A stretch of 64,000 nucleotides of DNA from Dehalobacter sp. DCM (GCF_024972775.1 NZ_CP092282.1:2349001-2413000), one strand, 5' to 3'. Shown: positions 52,925 to 61,356, counted from the stretch's first letter. The notes: generated by a model not told the origin, from the sequence alone. Translations and numbers: made by a program.

Positions 52925-53731
52925 TTATTCCGCACTGCCTTGTTTTGCTTTTTCGTTATCCTCGATTTTCTTTCTGGACTTCGGATCGAGCATGCCGGTA
53001 AGCCGCATTTTTATGCTGCTTGGATTTTCACCGGCCTGCAGGGCAATAACACCTTCCAGGATCAAATACATATTGCGGGTCTCGATTTGCGATTTTCGTT
53101 TCAGTCGTGTCGCTATCGGATGGCAAACAACATAACCCAGAAAAATTCCAAAAAGTGTCGCAACGAAAGCAGCGGCAATCATATGGGCTAATTTTTCTGT
53201 ATCATCTAAAAAACCCATGGCACCAATCAAACCGACGACAGCACCAAGAACACCAAGGGTAGGAGCAGTGCCGCCTGCCGTAGAGAATATCGCGGCATTC
53301 GCCTTATGGCGTTCTTCCATATTATCGATTTCCGTTTCCATAATTTCGCGGATATAGTCTTGTTCCAGTCCATCGACAACAAGAGTCAAGCCTTTTTGTA
53401 AAAAGCGATCTTCAATACTTTCAATCGTTTGTTCCAGTGATAAAAGGCCGTCTCTTCGTGCTGACTGAGCTAATTCCGTGATCATTTCGATTAGCTTAAC
53501 AGGATCTTGCTGCTGCTTTTCACGAAAGGCCGCCCCCAGTACTCTCGGGACATTTAAAAATTCACTACGGGGATAGGAATTCATAACCGCAGCAATGGTT
53601 CCGATGATGATGATAATGGCAGCCGCAGGATTTAACAATACTGCAATATTGGCTCCTTTGACAATCATACCGACGATGACCGTGAGACAACCGAGCACTA
53701 AGCCGATAATTAAAAATATGTCCATTGTCAT
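52925..53731 (-). CDS. motA: Flagellar stator protein MotA
   Basis: The stator subunit that converts ion flow into torque. The 268-residue protein has four membrane helices (GLVLGCLTVIVGMIV; AAAIIIIIGTIAAVM; the PTLGVLGAVVGLIGAM pair; FVATLFGIFLGYVV) and the charged cytoplasmic loop between helices 2 and 3. ATG 53731 sits close to AAAGGTGA, so the ATG six bases on (53725, MDIFL) may be the true start. Upstream is a long non-coding interval. Proton versus sodium specificity is not clear from sequence. Confidence 0.95.
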   Translation of the reverse strand: MTMDIFLIIGLVLGCLTVIVGMIVKGANIAVLLNPAAAIIIIIGTIAAVMNSYPRSEFLNVPRVLGAAFREKQQQDPVKLIEMITELAQSARRDGLLSLEQTIESIEDRFLQKGLTLVVDGLEQDYIREIMETEIDNMEERHKANAAIFSTAGGTAPTLGVLGAVVGLIGAMGFLDDTEKLAHMIAAAFVATLFGIFLGYVVCHPIATRLKRKSQIETRNMYLILEGVIALQAGENPSSIKMRLTGMLDPKSRKKIEDNEKAKQGSAE

Positions 53732-53869
53732 TTCACCTTTGTGTATAAATTTACTACTATATATATCGAATCATGTGAAAGAAAACATTAATTTCCTTTT
53801 CATGCAGTACCATGTTAACCCTAAATCCTATTTATCCTGACGTCAGATTTCTTTTAATACTGCGTTGTC

Positions 53870-53940
53870 TTACCGCTCCTTCTCCATCCATGGTGACCGC
53901 GGTATTAGTCCATCCGTGGACGTTATTCGCCTTACGCTCG
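53870..53940 (-). repeat. Dispersed ACGGAT-hairpin element, copy 4 (minus strand)
   Basis: On the minus strand: GTCCACGGATGGAC, then TAATACCGCGGTCACCATGG, ATGG, then AGAAGGAGCGGTAAGAC. Order and spacing match copy 3 at 44514-44566 (GTCACGGATGAC, TAATGCCGCGGGCACCATGG, AGGG, TGCAGGAGCGGCAAAG). It lies upstream of motA in the same strand sense. Confidence 0.7.
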
Positions 53941-54097
53941 GTATGTATCAATCTTCCGCCTTGTCTTAAAAAAAATCCTGCTGTAATGGGCAAATATGAA
54001 TTAATTTTAACATGATGTTCATGGGTTTTCTATACACTTGCCAGAATAATTTAAGATATCCGGTCAAATTGTAGCAGTAAATCGGGCGAAAAGACTA

Positions 54098-54126
54098 TTG
54101 ACAGAATATTCGATCTATAGTACGCT
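54098..54126 (+). promoter_or_regulatory. Promoter of the 54-kb structured RNA
   Basis: TTGACA (54098-54103), 17-base spacer, TACGCT (54121-54126, weak -10). It places a transcription start near 54133, at the beginning of the structured region. Confidence 0.55.
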
Positions 54127-54132
54127 GGTGAT

Positions 54133-54590
54133 ACACTCCGAAAAGGATTCGCCTGAGTAAGAGGGTTGCCCCATAGAATCGGAGCAATGGCTCTTGGTGA
54201 CCTGCTGATGCAAAATAGTTTATCGATGAAGGGTATGTGTTGTTCTCTGAGCAGCCTAAAGGCTAGTGTGGTGAATTGGTTTAAGGAGGTCCAAACGGAT
54301 TCCGAGAATCAAAAGACGATTTCAGACATCCACTCCTTCAAAAGAAGACGATTTAGATAAGCAGGAATTAAAGACTCCCATTGCGAAATCCTTCCATATG
54401 CCATATCCGATAGGAATAGCCTATGGAGGAAACACCGATGAATCTGAAGTTGGATTAGAGATATTCAACGAAAGATGAGGGGTTATAGCTGAAAGGAGGA
54501 CGTACTCTATTGCAGTACACCTCGAGAAATGGGTAAGCGGGCTCCGGTTAGAAGGAACCAACACTTACCCATTTCACATTAATTCAAGGG
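54133..54590 (+). ncRNA. Candidate large structured non-coding RNA (about 450 nt)
   Basis: No coding frame is supported, but the plus strand folds locally along its whole length. Examples: AAGAG..TTGC / GCAA..CTCTT (about 54160-54217); AGCC-TAAA-GGCT; GGTTT/AAACC-like arm; GATTC-CGA-GAATC; TCCATA/TATGGA; ATCT-GAA-GTTG closed by CAAC-GAA-AGAT, a stem with a symmetric GAA/GAA internal loop; GGAGG.GTACT / AGTAC.CCTC; and a final 12-bp stem GAAATGGGTAAG / CTTACCCATTTC (54526-54575). A promoter precedes it. There is no T-run after the last stem, so the 3' end is uncertain. It might be a member of a known large class (OLE, raiA, ROOL types) that I cannot identify by eye, or a new one. Confidence 0.65.
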
Positions 54591-54608
54591 ATTACGCATA
54601 ACAAGCGA

Positions 54609-54648
54609 TAAAGAAACAATCGTGTTTTTCTACTTAAAGGTATTGTTT
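54609..54648 (-). terminator. Possible cobT terminator
   Basis: On the minus strand AAACAAT / ATTGTTT pair over 7 bp (54642-54648 and 54614-54620) and are followed by CTTTAT. The stem overlaps the cobT stop codon and is weak. Confidence 0.4.
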
Positions 54649-55765
54649 AGAAGTCACCGGTGGTCACGGCTGCTTCCGCAAATGTGGCCATCTCATCAGC
54701 AACCTTAAGGGCGGTTTCAATAATGGGGAACATCAGAGCGGCTCCGGTTCCTTCTCCGAGCCGCATATGCATATCAAGACGCGGTCTGAGCCCAAGTTGA
54801 TGCAGAGCCAGATGTTGGCCGAGTTCCTCGGAACTATGCGATGCGATCATATAGGATGTCGAGAGGGGAGCCAGCTTGGTGGCAGTCAAAGCGGCCGCTG
54901 AAGAGATGATTCCGTCCAAAACGATAGGTACACGCTGGTAAGCTGCTTCGAGGATCGCACCGACAAGAGCGGCAATTTCTAAACCGCCTATTTTAGCCAA
55001 GGTATCGATTGGCGCAGCCGGATCACAATGATTGATTTCTATGGCGCATTTGATGACGTTTTGCTTATTGATCAAGGCATCGTCTTTCAAGCCAGTGCCG
55101 CGGCCGGTGACATCTTCTACGGAATGGCCTGTAAATACGGAAATGAGTGCGGCGCTGGGGGTTGTATTGCCAATACCGACTTCTCCGGTTGCCAAGACGT
55201 TAATGCCGGATGCTATCGCCTCAGAAGCAATTTTCGCGCCGGTTAAAAGTGCTTGTATAGCTTCCTGACGTGTCATCGCCGGCCCTTTGGCCATATTGTT
55301 TGTTCCGTTCTTGACTCGGTAAGCCATCAGCTCAGGTCGATCCAAAGAGGTTGCAATCCCAATATCGGTGCAGATCACTTGCGCCCCGGCACTATTAGCC
55401 AAAACATTGATACCTGCTCCACCCCGAAGATAGCTGTAGAACATTTGTTTGGTGATTTCCTGGGGTGCGGCACTGACGCCTTCTTCCGTAACACCGTGGT
55501 CTCCGGCCATGAGAAGAACAGCCTTCTTATTAATTTTTGGTGTTGCTGTGCCGTAGATACCGGCCAGCTGACGGGCTATGTCTTCCAAGACGCCTAAACT
55601 CCCGAGGGGCTTGATTTTGGCGTCCACCCGGTTCTGCATAGCGGCCATGGCCTCGGTATCGAGGGCTGTTATGCCACTGGTGAGTTCGAGCAGGGCGTTT
55701 TCTAATTCCTGTTCGTTTGCCGTTTTTAGATTGTGCAGGCCATGAAATTTCGTAAGATCGTTCAT
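54647..55765 (-). CDS. cobT: Nicotinate-nucleotide:dimethylbenzimidazole phosphoribosyltransferase
   Basis: Activates the lower-ligand base (dimethylbenzimidazole or another base) as the alpha-ribotide for corrinoid assembly. The 372-residue protein has the family landmarks DAKIKPLGSLGVLEDIARQL, LMAGDHGVTEEGVSA (substrate pocket), GGAGINVLA, GEVGIGNTTPSAA and, near the C-terminus, MRLGEGTGAAL with the catalytic Glu region. ATG 55765 has ATGGAGGTACTTTA upstream. It is preceded by a cobalamin riboswitch with terminator, so expression should fall when cobalamin is plentiful. No other cob genes are adjacent. Confidence 0.96.
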   Translation of the reverse strand: MNDLTKFHGLHNLKTANEQELENALLELTSGITALDTEAMAAMQNRVDAKIKPLGSLGVLEDIARQLAGIYGTATPKINKKAVLLMAGDHGVTEEGVSAAPQEITKQMFYSYLRGGAGINVLANSAGAQVICTDIGIATSLDRPELMAYRVKNGTNNMAKGPAMTRQEAIQALLTGAKIASEAIASGINVLATGEVGIGNTTPSAALISVFTGHSVEDVTGRGTGLKDDALINKQNVIKCAIEINHCDPAAPIDTLAKIGGLEIAALVGAILEAAYQRVPIVLDGIISSAAALTATKLAPLSTSYMIASHSSEELGQHLALHQLGLRPRLDMHMRLGEGTGAALMFPIIETALKVADEMATFAEAAVTTGDF

Positions 55766-55856
55766 TAAAGTACCTCCATTAAAAGTATTTGGTTATAGAG
55801 TCAGTCTCGGGCATTCTTATGGCGTTAACTGATGATGTTTATAGGGCTAAAATAAT

Positions 55857-55890
55857 AAAGTCCCGCCACTGTTACTGTGGTCGGGACTTT
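55857..55890 (-). terminator. Terminator of the cobalamin riboswitch
   Basis: On the minus strand AAAGTCCCG and CGGGACTTT arms enclose CCACAGTAACAGTGG-like pairing, followed by ATTATTTT. This is the usual OFF-state hairpin before cobT. Confidence 0.85.
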
Positions 55891-56090
55891 GCCTTCATCG
55901 CCGCCGCTTTCCAAACCCCGGAAAGACTTTCTCCTCTTAGGCAGGTCTCCTGACTCAGACTCAAGCATCCTAACGCTCCTTCCCAGCACACGCCAGTGGA
56001 TTAGCGGGGACTCGTCTTTACAGTGGTGGGTCCGTATCGGATTGTACCGATTTCCCTATTCTCCCAAAATGGGCACCTAAGAGTTTTATT
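55891..56090 (-). promoter_or_regulatory. Cobalamin (AdoCbl) riboswitch
   Basis: Read on the minus strand, the aptamer pieces occur in order: CTTAGGTGCCC, AATAGGGAA, CGGTACAATCCG, ACTGT, CCACTGG, GTGCTGGGAAGG and the B12-box-like GAGTCAGGAGACCTGCCT. A terminator follows and then cobT. The class is certain from these conserved elements. Confidence 0.95.
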
Positions 56091-56105
56091 TATTTTTACG
56101 TAATA

Positions 56106-56134
56106 AAGATAACTAAAATACGGTATAAAGTCAA
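56106..56134 (-). promoter_or_regulatory. Promoter of the cobT transcript
   Basis: On the minus strand TTGACT (56134-56129) and TATCTT (56111-56106) are 17 bases apart and about 15-20 bases before the riboswitch start. The insertion sequence ends only 12 bases beyond the -35 box. Confidence 0.7.
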
Positions 56135-56214
56135 GTACCGGTATTGTGATATGCTCCCTTCTAGGTAGACAAGTGAAATAATAAAAACTTGTTGCTTAGA
56201 GGGGAGTATATTTT

Positions 56215-56892
56215 ATGTCAAAGAGAAAGATATCTAGCAACGAGAAGTTAACTGCTGTATTACGGTATCTAGATGGAAAAACTAGCCAAAATCAGATTGC
56301 CCGTGATCTTAATGTAAGTTTAGCATCTGTTCAACAATGGATTTTTAATTATGAGTCCATGGGAGCCGATGTTTTCTTAATGAAAGGAACTAAAAAATAC
56401 ACAAAAGTACTTAAGATACAAGCTGTTGAAGATTATTTAGCTGGTTTGGGCTCTCAAACTGATATTTGTAAAAAGTATGGAATTCGATCAAAAGGTAAGT
56501 TACAACGCTGGATAAAACAGTATAATGGTCATGAAGAACTAAGGTCTTCTGGAACAGGAGGAAGTACCATCATGACCAAAGGAAGAAAAACCACTTTCGA
56601 TGAACGCGTTGAAATCGTGCGGTATTGCATTGCACATGATCATAATTACGCAGAAACATCTGAAAAACATCAAGTATCCTATCAGCAGGTGCGTAACTAT
56701 ACTGTTAAATATGAAGTCTATGGGGTTGAAGCATTAAGAGACAATCGGGGGAAGCGAAAGTCTCAGGATAAGATGAGTGAATTAGAAAAGCTGAGAGCTG
56801 AAAATAAGATTTTAAGAGCAGAAAAAGAACAGGCCGAAATGGAGGCATCTTTCTTAAAAAAACTCGAGGGGATAGAGAGGAGGCGGGACTAA
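56215..56892 (+). CDS. IS3-family transposase OrfA (HTH protein)
   Basis: A 225-residue DNA-binding protein with two or three HTH units (residues about 8-50, 60-100 and 120-165: LTAVLRYLDGKTSQNQIARD; AVEDYLAGLGSQTDICKKYG; RVEIVRYCIAHDHNYAETSE) and a C-terminal leucine-zipper-like coiled coil (ELEKLRAENKILRAEKEQAE). The length fits the IS150 group, which has longer OrfA than IS2/IS3. ATG 56215 has AGAGGGGAGTAT upstream. The end of the frame holds seven A's (56856-56862), the site for -1 frameshifting into orfB. Confidence 0.93.
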   Translation: MSKRKISSNEKLTAVLRYLDGKTSQNQIARDLNVSLASVQQWIFNYESMGADVFLMKGTKKYTKVLKIQAVEDYLAGLGSQTDICKKYGIRSKGKLQRWIKQYNGHEELRSSGTGGSTIMTKGRKTTFDERVEIVRYCIAHDHNYAETSEKHQVSYQQVRNYTVKYEVYGVEALRDNRGKRKSQDKMSELEKLRAENKILRAEKEQAEMEASFLKKLEGIERRRD

Positions 56893-57791
56893 GCCTGGTT
56901 CGCCATGAATTTATATATCAGGCTATAAAAGAAGAAAACCAAGAACATAATTATCCGATCAGCACCCTATGTAAGTTTGGAAAGGTATCACGAGCAGCAT
57001 ATTATAAGTGGCTGCATAGAGAAATACCTGAAAGCGAAGCAGAAAATCTTCGTATCGCTGATGAGATTGAAAGAATTCATGAGGAAAGCCCAGATAAAGG
57101 GTATAGAAGAATCAAGGATGATCTTGAGCGGTATCATAATATAAAAGCGAATGACAAGCGAGTTTTACGCATTTGTCGTAAGTTAGATATAAAATCCACC
57201 ATTAAGTATTCAAACAATGGGTGTACACGACAGGCAGCCAATCCACAGTATATAGCAGAAAACATACTAAATAGAGAATTCACCTCTGGAGCTCCAAATG
57301 AAAAATGGCTTACAGATGTAACAGAATTCAAGTATTACGTTGGAATAATAAAGCACAAACTATATCTTAGTGCAATATTAGATTTATACGATAGACGAAT
57401 AGTTTCATATATTATACGTGATTCTAATAATAACGCGCTGGTATTCGATACATTTGATGCTGCCATTGAAGCTAATCCGGACGCACATCCAATCTTTCAT
57501 AGTGACAGGGGATTCCAATATACGAACAGAGCATTTCATGCGAAGCTTGAAGCAGCTGGAATGACCCAAAGTATGTCAAGAATAGCCAAATGTATTGATA
57601 ATGGCCCAATGGAAGGCTTTTGGGGGATTATTAAACGAGAACGCTATTACGGAAAAAGATTTACCAGCAGAGACTCTGTAGTAGAAATGATTGAGGAATA
57701 TATCGATTACTATAACAACAAACGATTACAGAGGAATCTTGGTGTATTAACACCTTTGGAGAAACACGAAAGTTATTTACAAGCAGCATAA
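56862..57791 (+). CDS. IS3-family transposase OrfB, expressed by -1 frameshift
   Basis: The catalytic integrase-like part, open without interruption in the -1 frame from the A7 run to TAA 57789-57791 (309 residues; the OrfAB fusion would have about 525). There is no ATG, GTG or TTG in this frame before 57561, so translation must come from frameshifting. It begins with a helical region (LVRHEFIYQAIKEENQEHN), the HTH_21 part (SPDKGYRRIKDDLERY), then the rve core with D (EKWLTDVTEFKY), D (IFHSDRGFQYT) and E (GFWGIIKRERYY), and ends YNNKRLQRNLGVLTPLE. All three catalytic acidic residues are present. Confidence 0.9.
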   Translation, partial: TRGDREEAGLSLVRHEFIYQAIKEENQEHNYPISTLCKFGKVSRAAYYKWLHREIPESEAENLRIADEIERIHEESPDKGYRRIKDDLERYHNIKANDKRVLRICRKLDIKSTIKYSNNGCTRQAANPQYIAENILNREFTSGAPNEKWLTDVTEFKYYVGIIKHKLYLSAILDLYDRRIVSYIIRDSNNNALVFDTFDAAIEANPDAHPIFHSDRGFQYTNRAFHAKLEAAGMTQSMSRIAKCIDNGPMEGFWGIIKRERYYGKRFTSRDSVVEMIEEYIDYYNNKRLQRNLGVLTPLEKHESYLQAA

Positions 57792-57793
57792 AA

Positions 57794-57838
57794 CTGCCAG
57801 CAGGTTATACCTACTGGCAGCAGAGTTTTATTTTTTTA
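57794..57838 (+). terminator. Terminator at the right end of the IS
   Basis: CTGCCAG / CTGGCAG with a 13-base loop, followed by CAGAGTTTTATTTTTTT. It lies inside the element, before the right inverted repeat. Confidence 0.7.
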
Positions 57839-58012
57839 ATTGTCTACTTGACGGGGAGCGGTTCATTGTGACATACAGCCCTTTTTAAGAAAATTGCACA
57901 AATAATTTAAGAAAAACGTTATATTAGGTCTTGGGTTTTTGACAATGTTTTATTAAGCGTATCCCTGTTACGCCCGATACGATGATTGCTACCCAGTATT
58001 GAATTAACCCAT

Positions 58013-58804
58013 TCATTCAGCTAAGAACATTTTACTTACATCCACATTATCCGAATCCAGTGCGAAGTATTCTTTGAGTAACCGATGATATTCCGCTTCG
58101 TTTTCAATCGTGCTTTCGAAGACCTGACCGTTTGTTGTCACCTTCAATGTATCACCCACTAAGGTGATTCTTCCTTCCGGGGTTGGCTTCGTGCAAAACA
58201 TTTTTATGACAAATATTGAAGTGGGAGATGTACTCGTAAAATGGCTGGATACCATAAAGTCAACGGGATAACACGCTTCTGGCTTAAAGGCGTACATCGG
58301 GCAATAGTTGTCCCCAATCTTTATTTGAAGAACAAAGCCAAATTCAGGATCGGTAAGCAGACGATAAGTTTGAGTAAATTGCTGCTGGTCAATGCCAACC
58401 TGGATCAGGAGCGGGGCAATAATACCGTCTCTCCCAAATCCCACATCAACAAGCCATTTCTCGTCTTGGATTTCCACCAGGAGCGCCTGATGCACTTTCG
58501 GTCCAAAGGTATCGCCGTAATGAACTCTGGCCAGCAGGTCCGTGACCTTAAAGCCAAGTTCTTTCAGAACGAAAGAAAATAATCCGTTCATTTCAAAACA
58601 GTAACCGCCTCGCTTATTGTGGACGATTTTCTTATACAGCGATTCTTTGTCCAGGAAAATTGGTTTTTGGTTATAGACGTCCAGATTCTCGAAAGGGACA
58701 TTGAGGGTATGGCAGGTATGTAGGCCATAGAGTGTTTCACTGGAAACATCGGTGCTGCCGGTATAGTTGATCCGTTTGAAGTAGTCCGTCAGAAATTGGT
58801 CCAT
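58013..58804 (-). CDS. Arylamine N-acetyltransferase
   Basis: Transfers acetyl from acetyl-CoA to arylamines, arylhydroxylamines or hydrazines in the cytoplasm. The 263-residue protein has the thiol-protease-like triad Cys69 (RGGYCFEMN), His105 (KVHQALLV) and Asp120 (LVDVGFG), plus the N-terminal NVPFENLDVY. Length fits bacterial NATs. ATG 58804 is used; ribosome-site support is weak (AT-rich leader). It is monocistronic, facing the IS. Confidence 0.94.
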   Translation of the reverse strand: MDQFLTDYFKRINYTGSTDVSSETLYGLHTCHTLNVPFENLDVYNQKPIFLDKESLYKKIVHNKRGGYCFEMNGLFSFVLKELGFKVTDLLARVHYGDTFGPKVHQALLVEIQDEKWLVDVGFGRDGIIAPLLIQVGIDQQQFTQTYRLLTDPEFGFVLQIKIGDNYCPMYAFKPEACYPVDFMVSSHFTSTSPTSIFVIKMFCTKPTPEGRITLVGDTLKVTTNGQVFESTIENEAEYHRLLKEYFALDSDNVDVSKMFLAE

Positions 58805-59202
58805 TGTTAAATATTCACCGCCATTATTTATTATTTAATTATTTATTTTAATTAAACAAAAGGTACAAAGTTAACAAGTGGACAAAACTTAATATTAAAA
58901 ATGCAATATAGAAAACGTAAAAGAGAGCATTATTTAATACGGTGATAAGGCGATTCGGTGATCTAGGCATATTATACATTAGTATACCGTTCTTTTAATA
59001 AGTAAGCAATTATTCGTATTTGGGGCCGGTTCGCCTGCACAATACCACTTTCAGCTCTTATATCCTTCAAGGCACCGCGGCAGCGTATTTTGGGTAATTA
59101 ATCCGGGCTATTCTACATAAGATTGTATTATGTTATTATAAATCGTAATCAATCGTTTTTGAAATTCAATATGTGAAATAGACAGAGAAAAGGTGGATTC
59201 AG
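58805..59202. other. 398-bp divergent intergenic region, no gene seen
   Basis: The leaders of the divergent NAT and EamA genes. The first half is very AT-rich. Around 59020-59090 there is a GC-rich patch (GGGGCCGGTTCGCC, then GGCACCGCGGCAGCG) that I could not fold into a known riboswitch or T-box. No ORF with a binding site is present. Confidence 0.5.
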
Positions 59203-60114
59203 TTGAAAAGTAAAAGTAATTTGTTGGCCTATGTCCTGCTTATCGGCGCGGTTGCGCTCTGGGGCGGCAATTGGGTAGCCGCCCGCTATATCGTACAGGC
59301 AATGTCCCCTTTAGCCGGTGCGACTATTCGTATGGTCCTATCAGCAATCATTTTAGTTATTGTTCTCAAAATGACAACGGGGAAACTATTATCTGCCAAA
59401 GGGATTTTCACCTTTATTTTTCTAGGACTCATGCTTTTCGGGTTCAATATTTTGCAATATACGGGGCTAACCTATACGACAGCTATTAATGGCTCGCTGA
59501 TTAATGCGGCGACGCCCATGATCATTATCATTCTTTCCCGGTTCATTATAAAAGAAAAACTGAGTGTCATTCAGATTTTGGGTGTCGTGATATCATTTTT
59601 AGGTGTCGGCTGGGTCATCACCAAAGGGTCATGGGCGTTGATTACAACGCTGACCTTTAATATTGGCGATATTTTAATGTTTTTAGCAGCCACATGCTGG
59701 GCACTCTATACGATCTATTCCAAAAACCCGACTGTTCAAAGCTCGGCCCTCTATGTAACAACCTATGCTTCTTTAATTGCAACGGTTTATTTTCTTCCGT
59801 TCGGGATTGTTCAATACCAGGCTCATCCACTGGAGACCGTCTCCTGGGGATTGGTGGTGGCAATCATCTACGTTATCTGTGTTGCGGTTTTTGGTCTGGT
59901 CTTTTGGGGCAAAGGCGTAAGCATAATTGGGCCGAGCCGAGCCTCGGTTTTTATGAATTTTATGCCTATTTTCACATTGATCTTTGCCTTTTTGCTGCTG
60001 AATGAAACGGTTACACCGTACCAGCTCCTCGGCGGGATTTTTGTTATTGCCGGTGTTTATCTTACCTCTAACGCCCGCTTTTCGGTTAAGTCCGGGAATA
60101 AAAATTTCAGATAG
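59203..60114 (+). CDS. EamA/DMT-family transporter
   Basis: A ten-helix drug/metabolite transporter of 303 residues with the two EamA repeats (residues about 8-140 and 150-290). Family cues: WGGNWVAARYIVQAMSPLAG near the start, NAATPMIIIILSRFI, and in the second half GPSRASVFMNFMPIFTLIFA with LLNETVTPYQLLGG. The start is TTG 59203 after AAAAGGTGGATTCAG. Substrate not predictable. The DUF116 gene follows after 75 bases and may be co-transcribed. Confidence 0.92.
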   Translation: MKSKSNLLAYVLLIGAVALWGGNWVAARYIVQAMSPLAGATIRMVLSAIILVIVLKMTTGKLLSAKGIFTFIFLGLMLFGFNILQYTGLTYTTAINGSLINAATPMIIIILSRFIIKEKLSVIQILGVVISFLGVGWVITKGSWALITTLTFNIGDILMFLAATCWALYTIYSKNPTVQSSALYVTTYASLIATVYFLPFGIVQYQAHPLETVSWGLVVAIIYVICVAVFGLVFWGKGVSIIGPSRASVFMNFMPIFTLIFAFLLLNETVTPYQLLGGIFVIAGVYLTSNARFSVKSGNKNFR

Positions 60115-60189
60115 ACAGACAGATGATGCTTATTATATGATTGGAAAGGTAGAAAAAGAGCCAGAACGCGTTTACTGGGGGAAAGACTT

Positions 60190-61356
60190 GTGTATGTAAT
60201 AACTTATTCGCTAAGGGGAGAAGATGCTGACTCGGACCAATTTTACACGGACGTGGCGACTTTTACCGATGAAATATTAGCAGAAATTGACGGCCTGGCC
60301 TCAAAGCATATTCTGGGTTATCGCGATTATATGAAGCAATCCGGATTGGTTCATGAACTCGCTGTTGACGAGATGCGTTTCGAGTTCCTCGTATTAGGCA
60401 TATTATGGAAGGTCTATAGCGGTGATGCCAAGGCGCTTGATGCTGCCCCAAAGCAAATGCTGACCCTGCTTTCGGAAATGCGTGAGCAAGCCAACAGCTT
60501 AAAACCAAGCATCGATTTTATGCGCGGAGTTTTGTCTACTCTCTTTCTCTCACCGGATTTATACGATCATTTATTCACACTTGATCCCAACCTGATGAAT
60601 ATGGATAAACTGATGGCATGGCTGGAGGCAACGGGTGAGTTTAAATATGAGGTGATGCAGCTTCGTCGCTGGTATAGCTACTTAGAGACCTTACCACCCC
60701 AAGCGGTCTCCGAGCTATTGGCCACAGCGATCACGCTGGCCATGTGGTTTAGCGTACGCAGTGAACAGCAGATTGGAAGATATACAGGGAACGTCGAGCG
60801 TTATTTAAATGAACTCCGGCCTAAGAGATACTGGCGTGAGGATGTTATTTTCTGCGGAAGGCGTCGGGTTGAATACCATATGAATATGGTTGGGGCGGAG
60901 GTCATGAATCGGGCATTTCGGGATGCTTTTTGCCACACGGAAAAAAAGGTCGTTGTCCTGCCGGCCTGTATGCGCCTTTTGCCGCAATCAAAGTGCAAAG
61001 CGGAATCATTTCGCTGCAAACGATGTGTCGCAGAATGTTACGTCCAACAAATCAGCAAAATGGGCGATGAACATGGGTTTGAAGTCTATATCATACCGCA
61101 TGAATCATCTCTTTCGGCAGGGCGCGATGATCAAAACGCACTCCTCCAGAATGGGGCAGGTGTAGTTGGTATTGCGTGCGTACTCAATCTGATCTCCGGC
61201 GGCTGGATGCTCAAGAAAATGGGAGTTGCTGCCCAATGTGTGTTACTCGATTATTGCGGCTGCAAAAACCATTGGAGTGACGAAGGCTTCCCAACCCAAA
61301 TCAACCTCAAGCAACTCAACAAAATTCTGGGCATTGAAATGGATCGACGCGGCTAA
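60190..61356 (+). CDS. DUF116 domain protein, 388 residues
   Basis: The C-terminal third is a DUF116 domain: VVVLPACMRLLPQSKCKAES, CKRCVAECYVQQISKMG, NGAGVVGIACVLNLISGGWM and LLDYCGCKNHW. It has nine or more Cys in pairs and so probably a metal or Fe-S site. The N-terminal 230 residues are helical, without a recognised domain. DUF116 proteins occur in anaerobes, sometimes next to lipoate or tRNA genes; their role is unknown. The start is GTG 60190 with GGGGGAAAG upstream. It is convergent with the next gene, overlapping by four bases. Confidence 0.85.
   Translation: MYVITYSLRGEDADSDQFYTDVATFTDEILAEIDGLASKHILGYRDYMKQSGLVHELAVDEMRFEFLVLGILWKVYSGDAKALDAAPKQMLTLLSEMREQANSLKPSIDFMRGVLSTLFLSPDLYDHLFTLDPNLMNMDKLMAWLEATGEFKYEVMQLRRWYSYLETLPPQAVSELLATAITLAMWFSVRSEQQIGRYTGNVERYLNELRPKRYWREDVIFCGRRRVEYHMNMVGAEVMNRAFRDAFCHTEKKVVVLPACMRLLPQSKCKAESFRCKRCVAECYVQQISKMGDEHGFEVYIIPHESSLSAGRDDQNALLQNGAGVVGIACVLNLISGGWMLKKMGVAAQCVLLDYCGCKNHWSDEGFPTQINLKQLNKILGIEMDRRG

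Larger units (their letters stand above)
56147..57865 (+). mobile_element. IS3-family insertion sequence, IS150 group, apparently intact
   Basis: About 1.72 kb with imperfect terminal inverted repeats: left end TGATATGCTCCC, then GTAGACAA; right end, reversed, TGAACCGCTCCC, then GTAGACAA. The ends are followed by matching AAT(A/T)AAAA-like tracts. A 3-bp repeat TTG flanks both ends (56144-56146, 57866-57868), the expected target duplication for IS3. It carries orfA and an orfB in the -1 frame with an A7 slippery run and complete DDE residues, so it may still transpose. It is inserted directly upstream of the cobT promoter. Confidence 0.92.

Noticed and set aside
54166-54360. A 64-codon frame inside the structured RNA region.
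   Set aside because: No ribosome site, no recognisable protein features, and the bases are accounted for by local stems.
56883-57560. Reading the IS orfB as a pseudogene because no start codon precedes 57561.
   Set aside because: The -1 frame is open from the A7 run at the end of orfA through to 57791 and keeps D, D and E. This is the normal frameshift expression of IS3 elements.
59020-59095. The patch with GGCACCGCGGC as a T-box leader remnant.
   Set aside because: It lacks the T-box core (TGGNACCGCG in a leader with specifier stem) and a terminator, and the downstream gene is a transporter with a nearby independent start.
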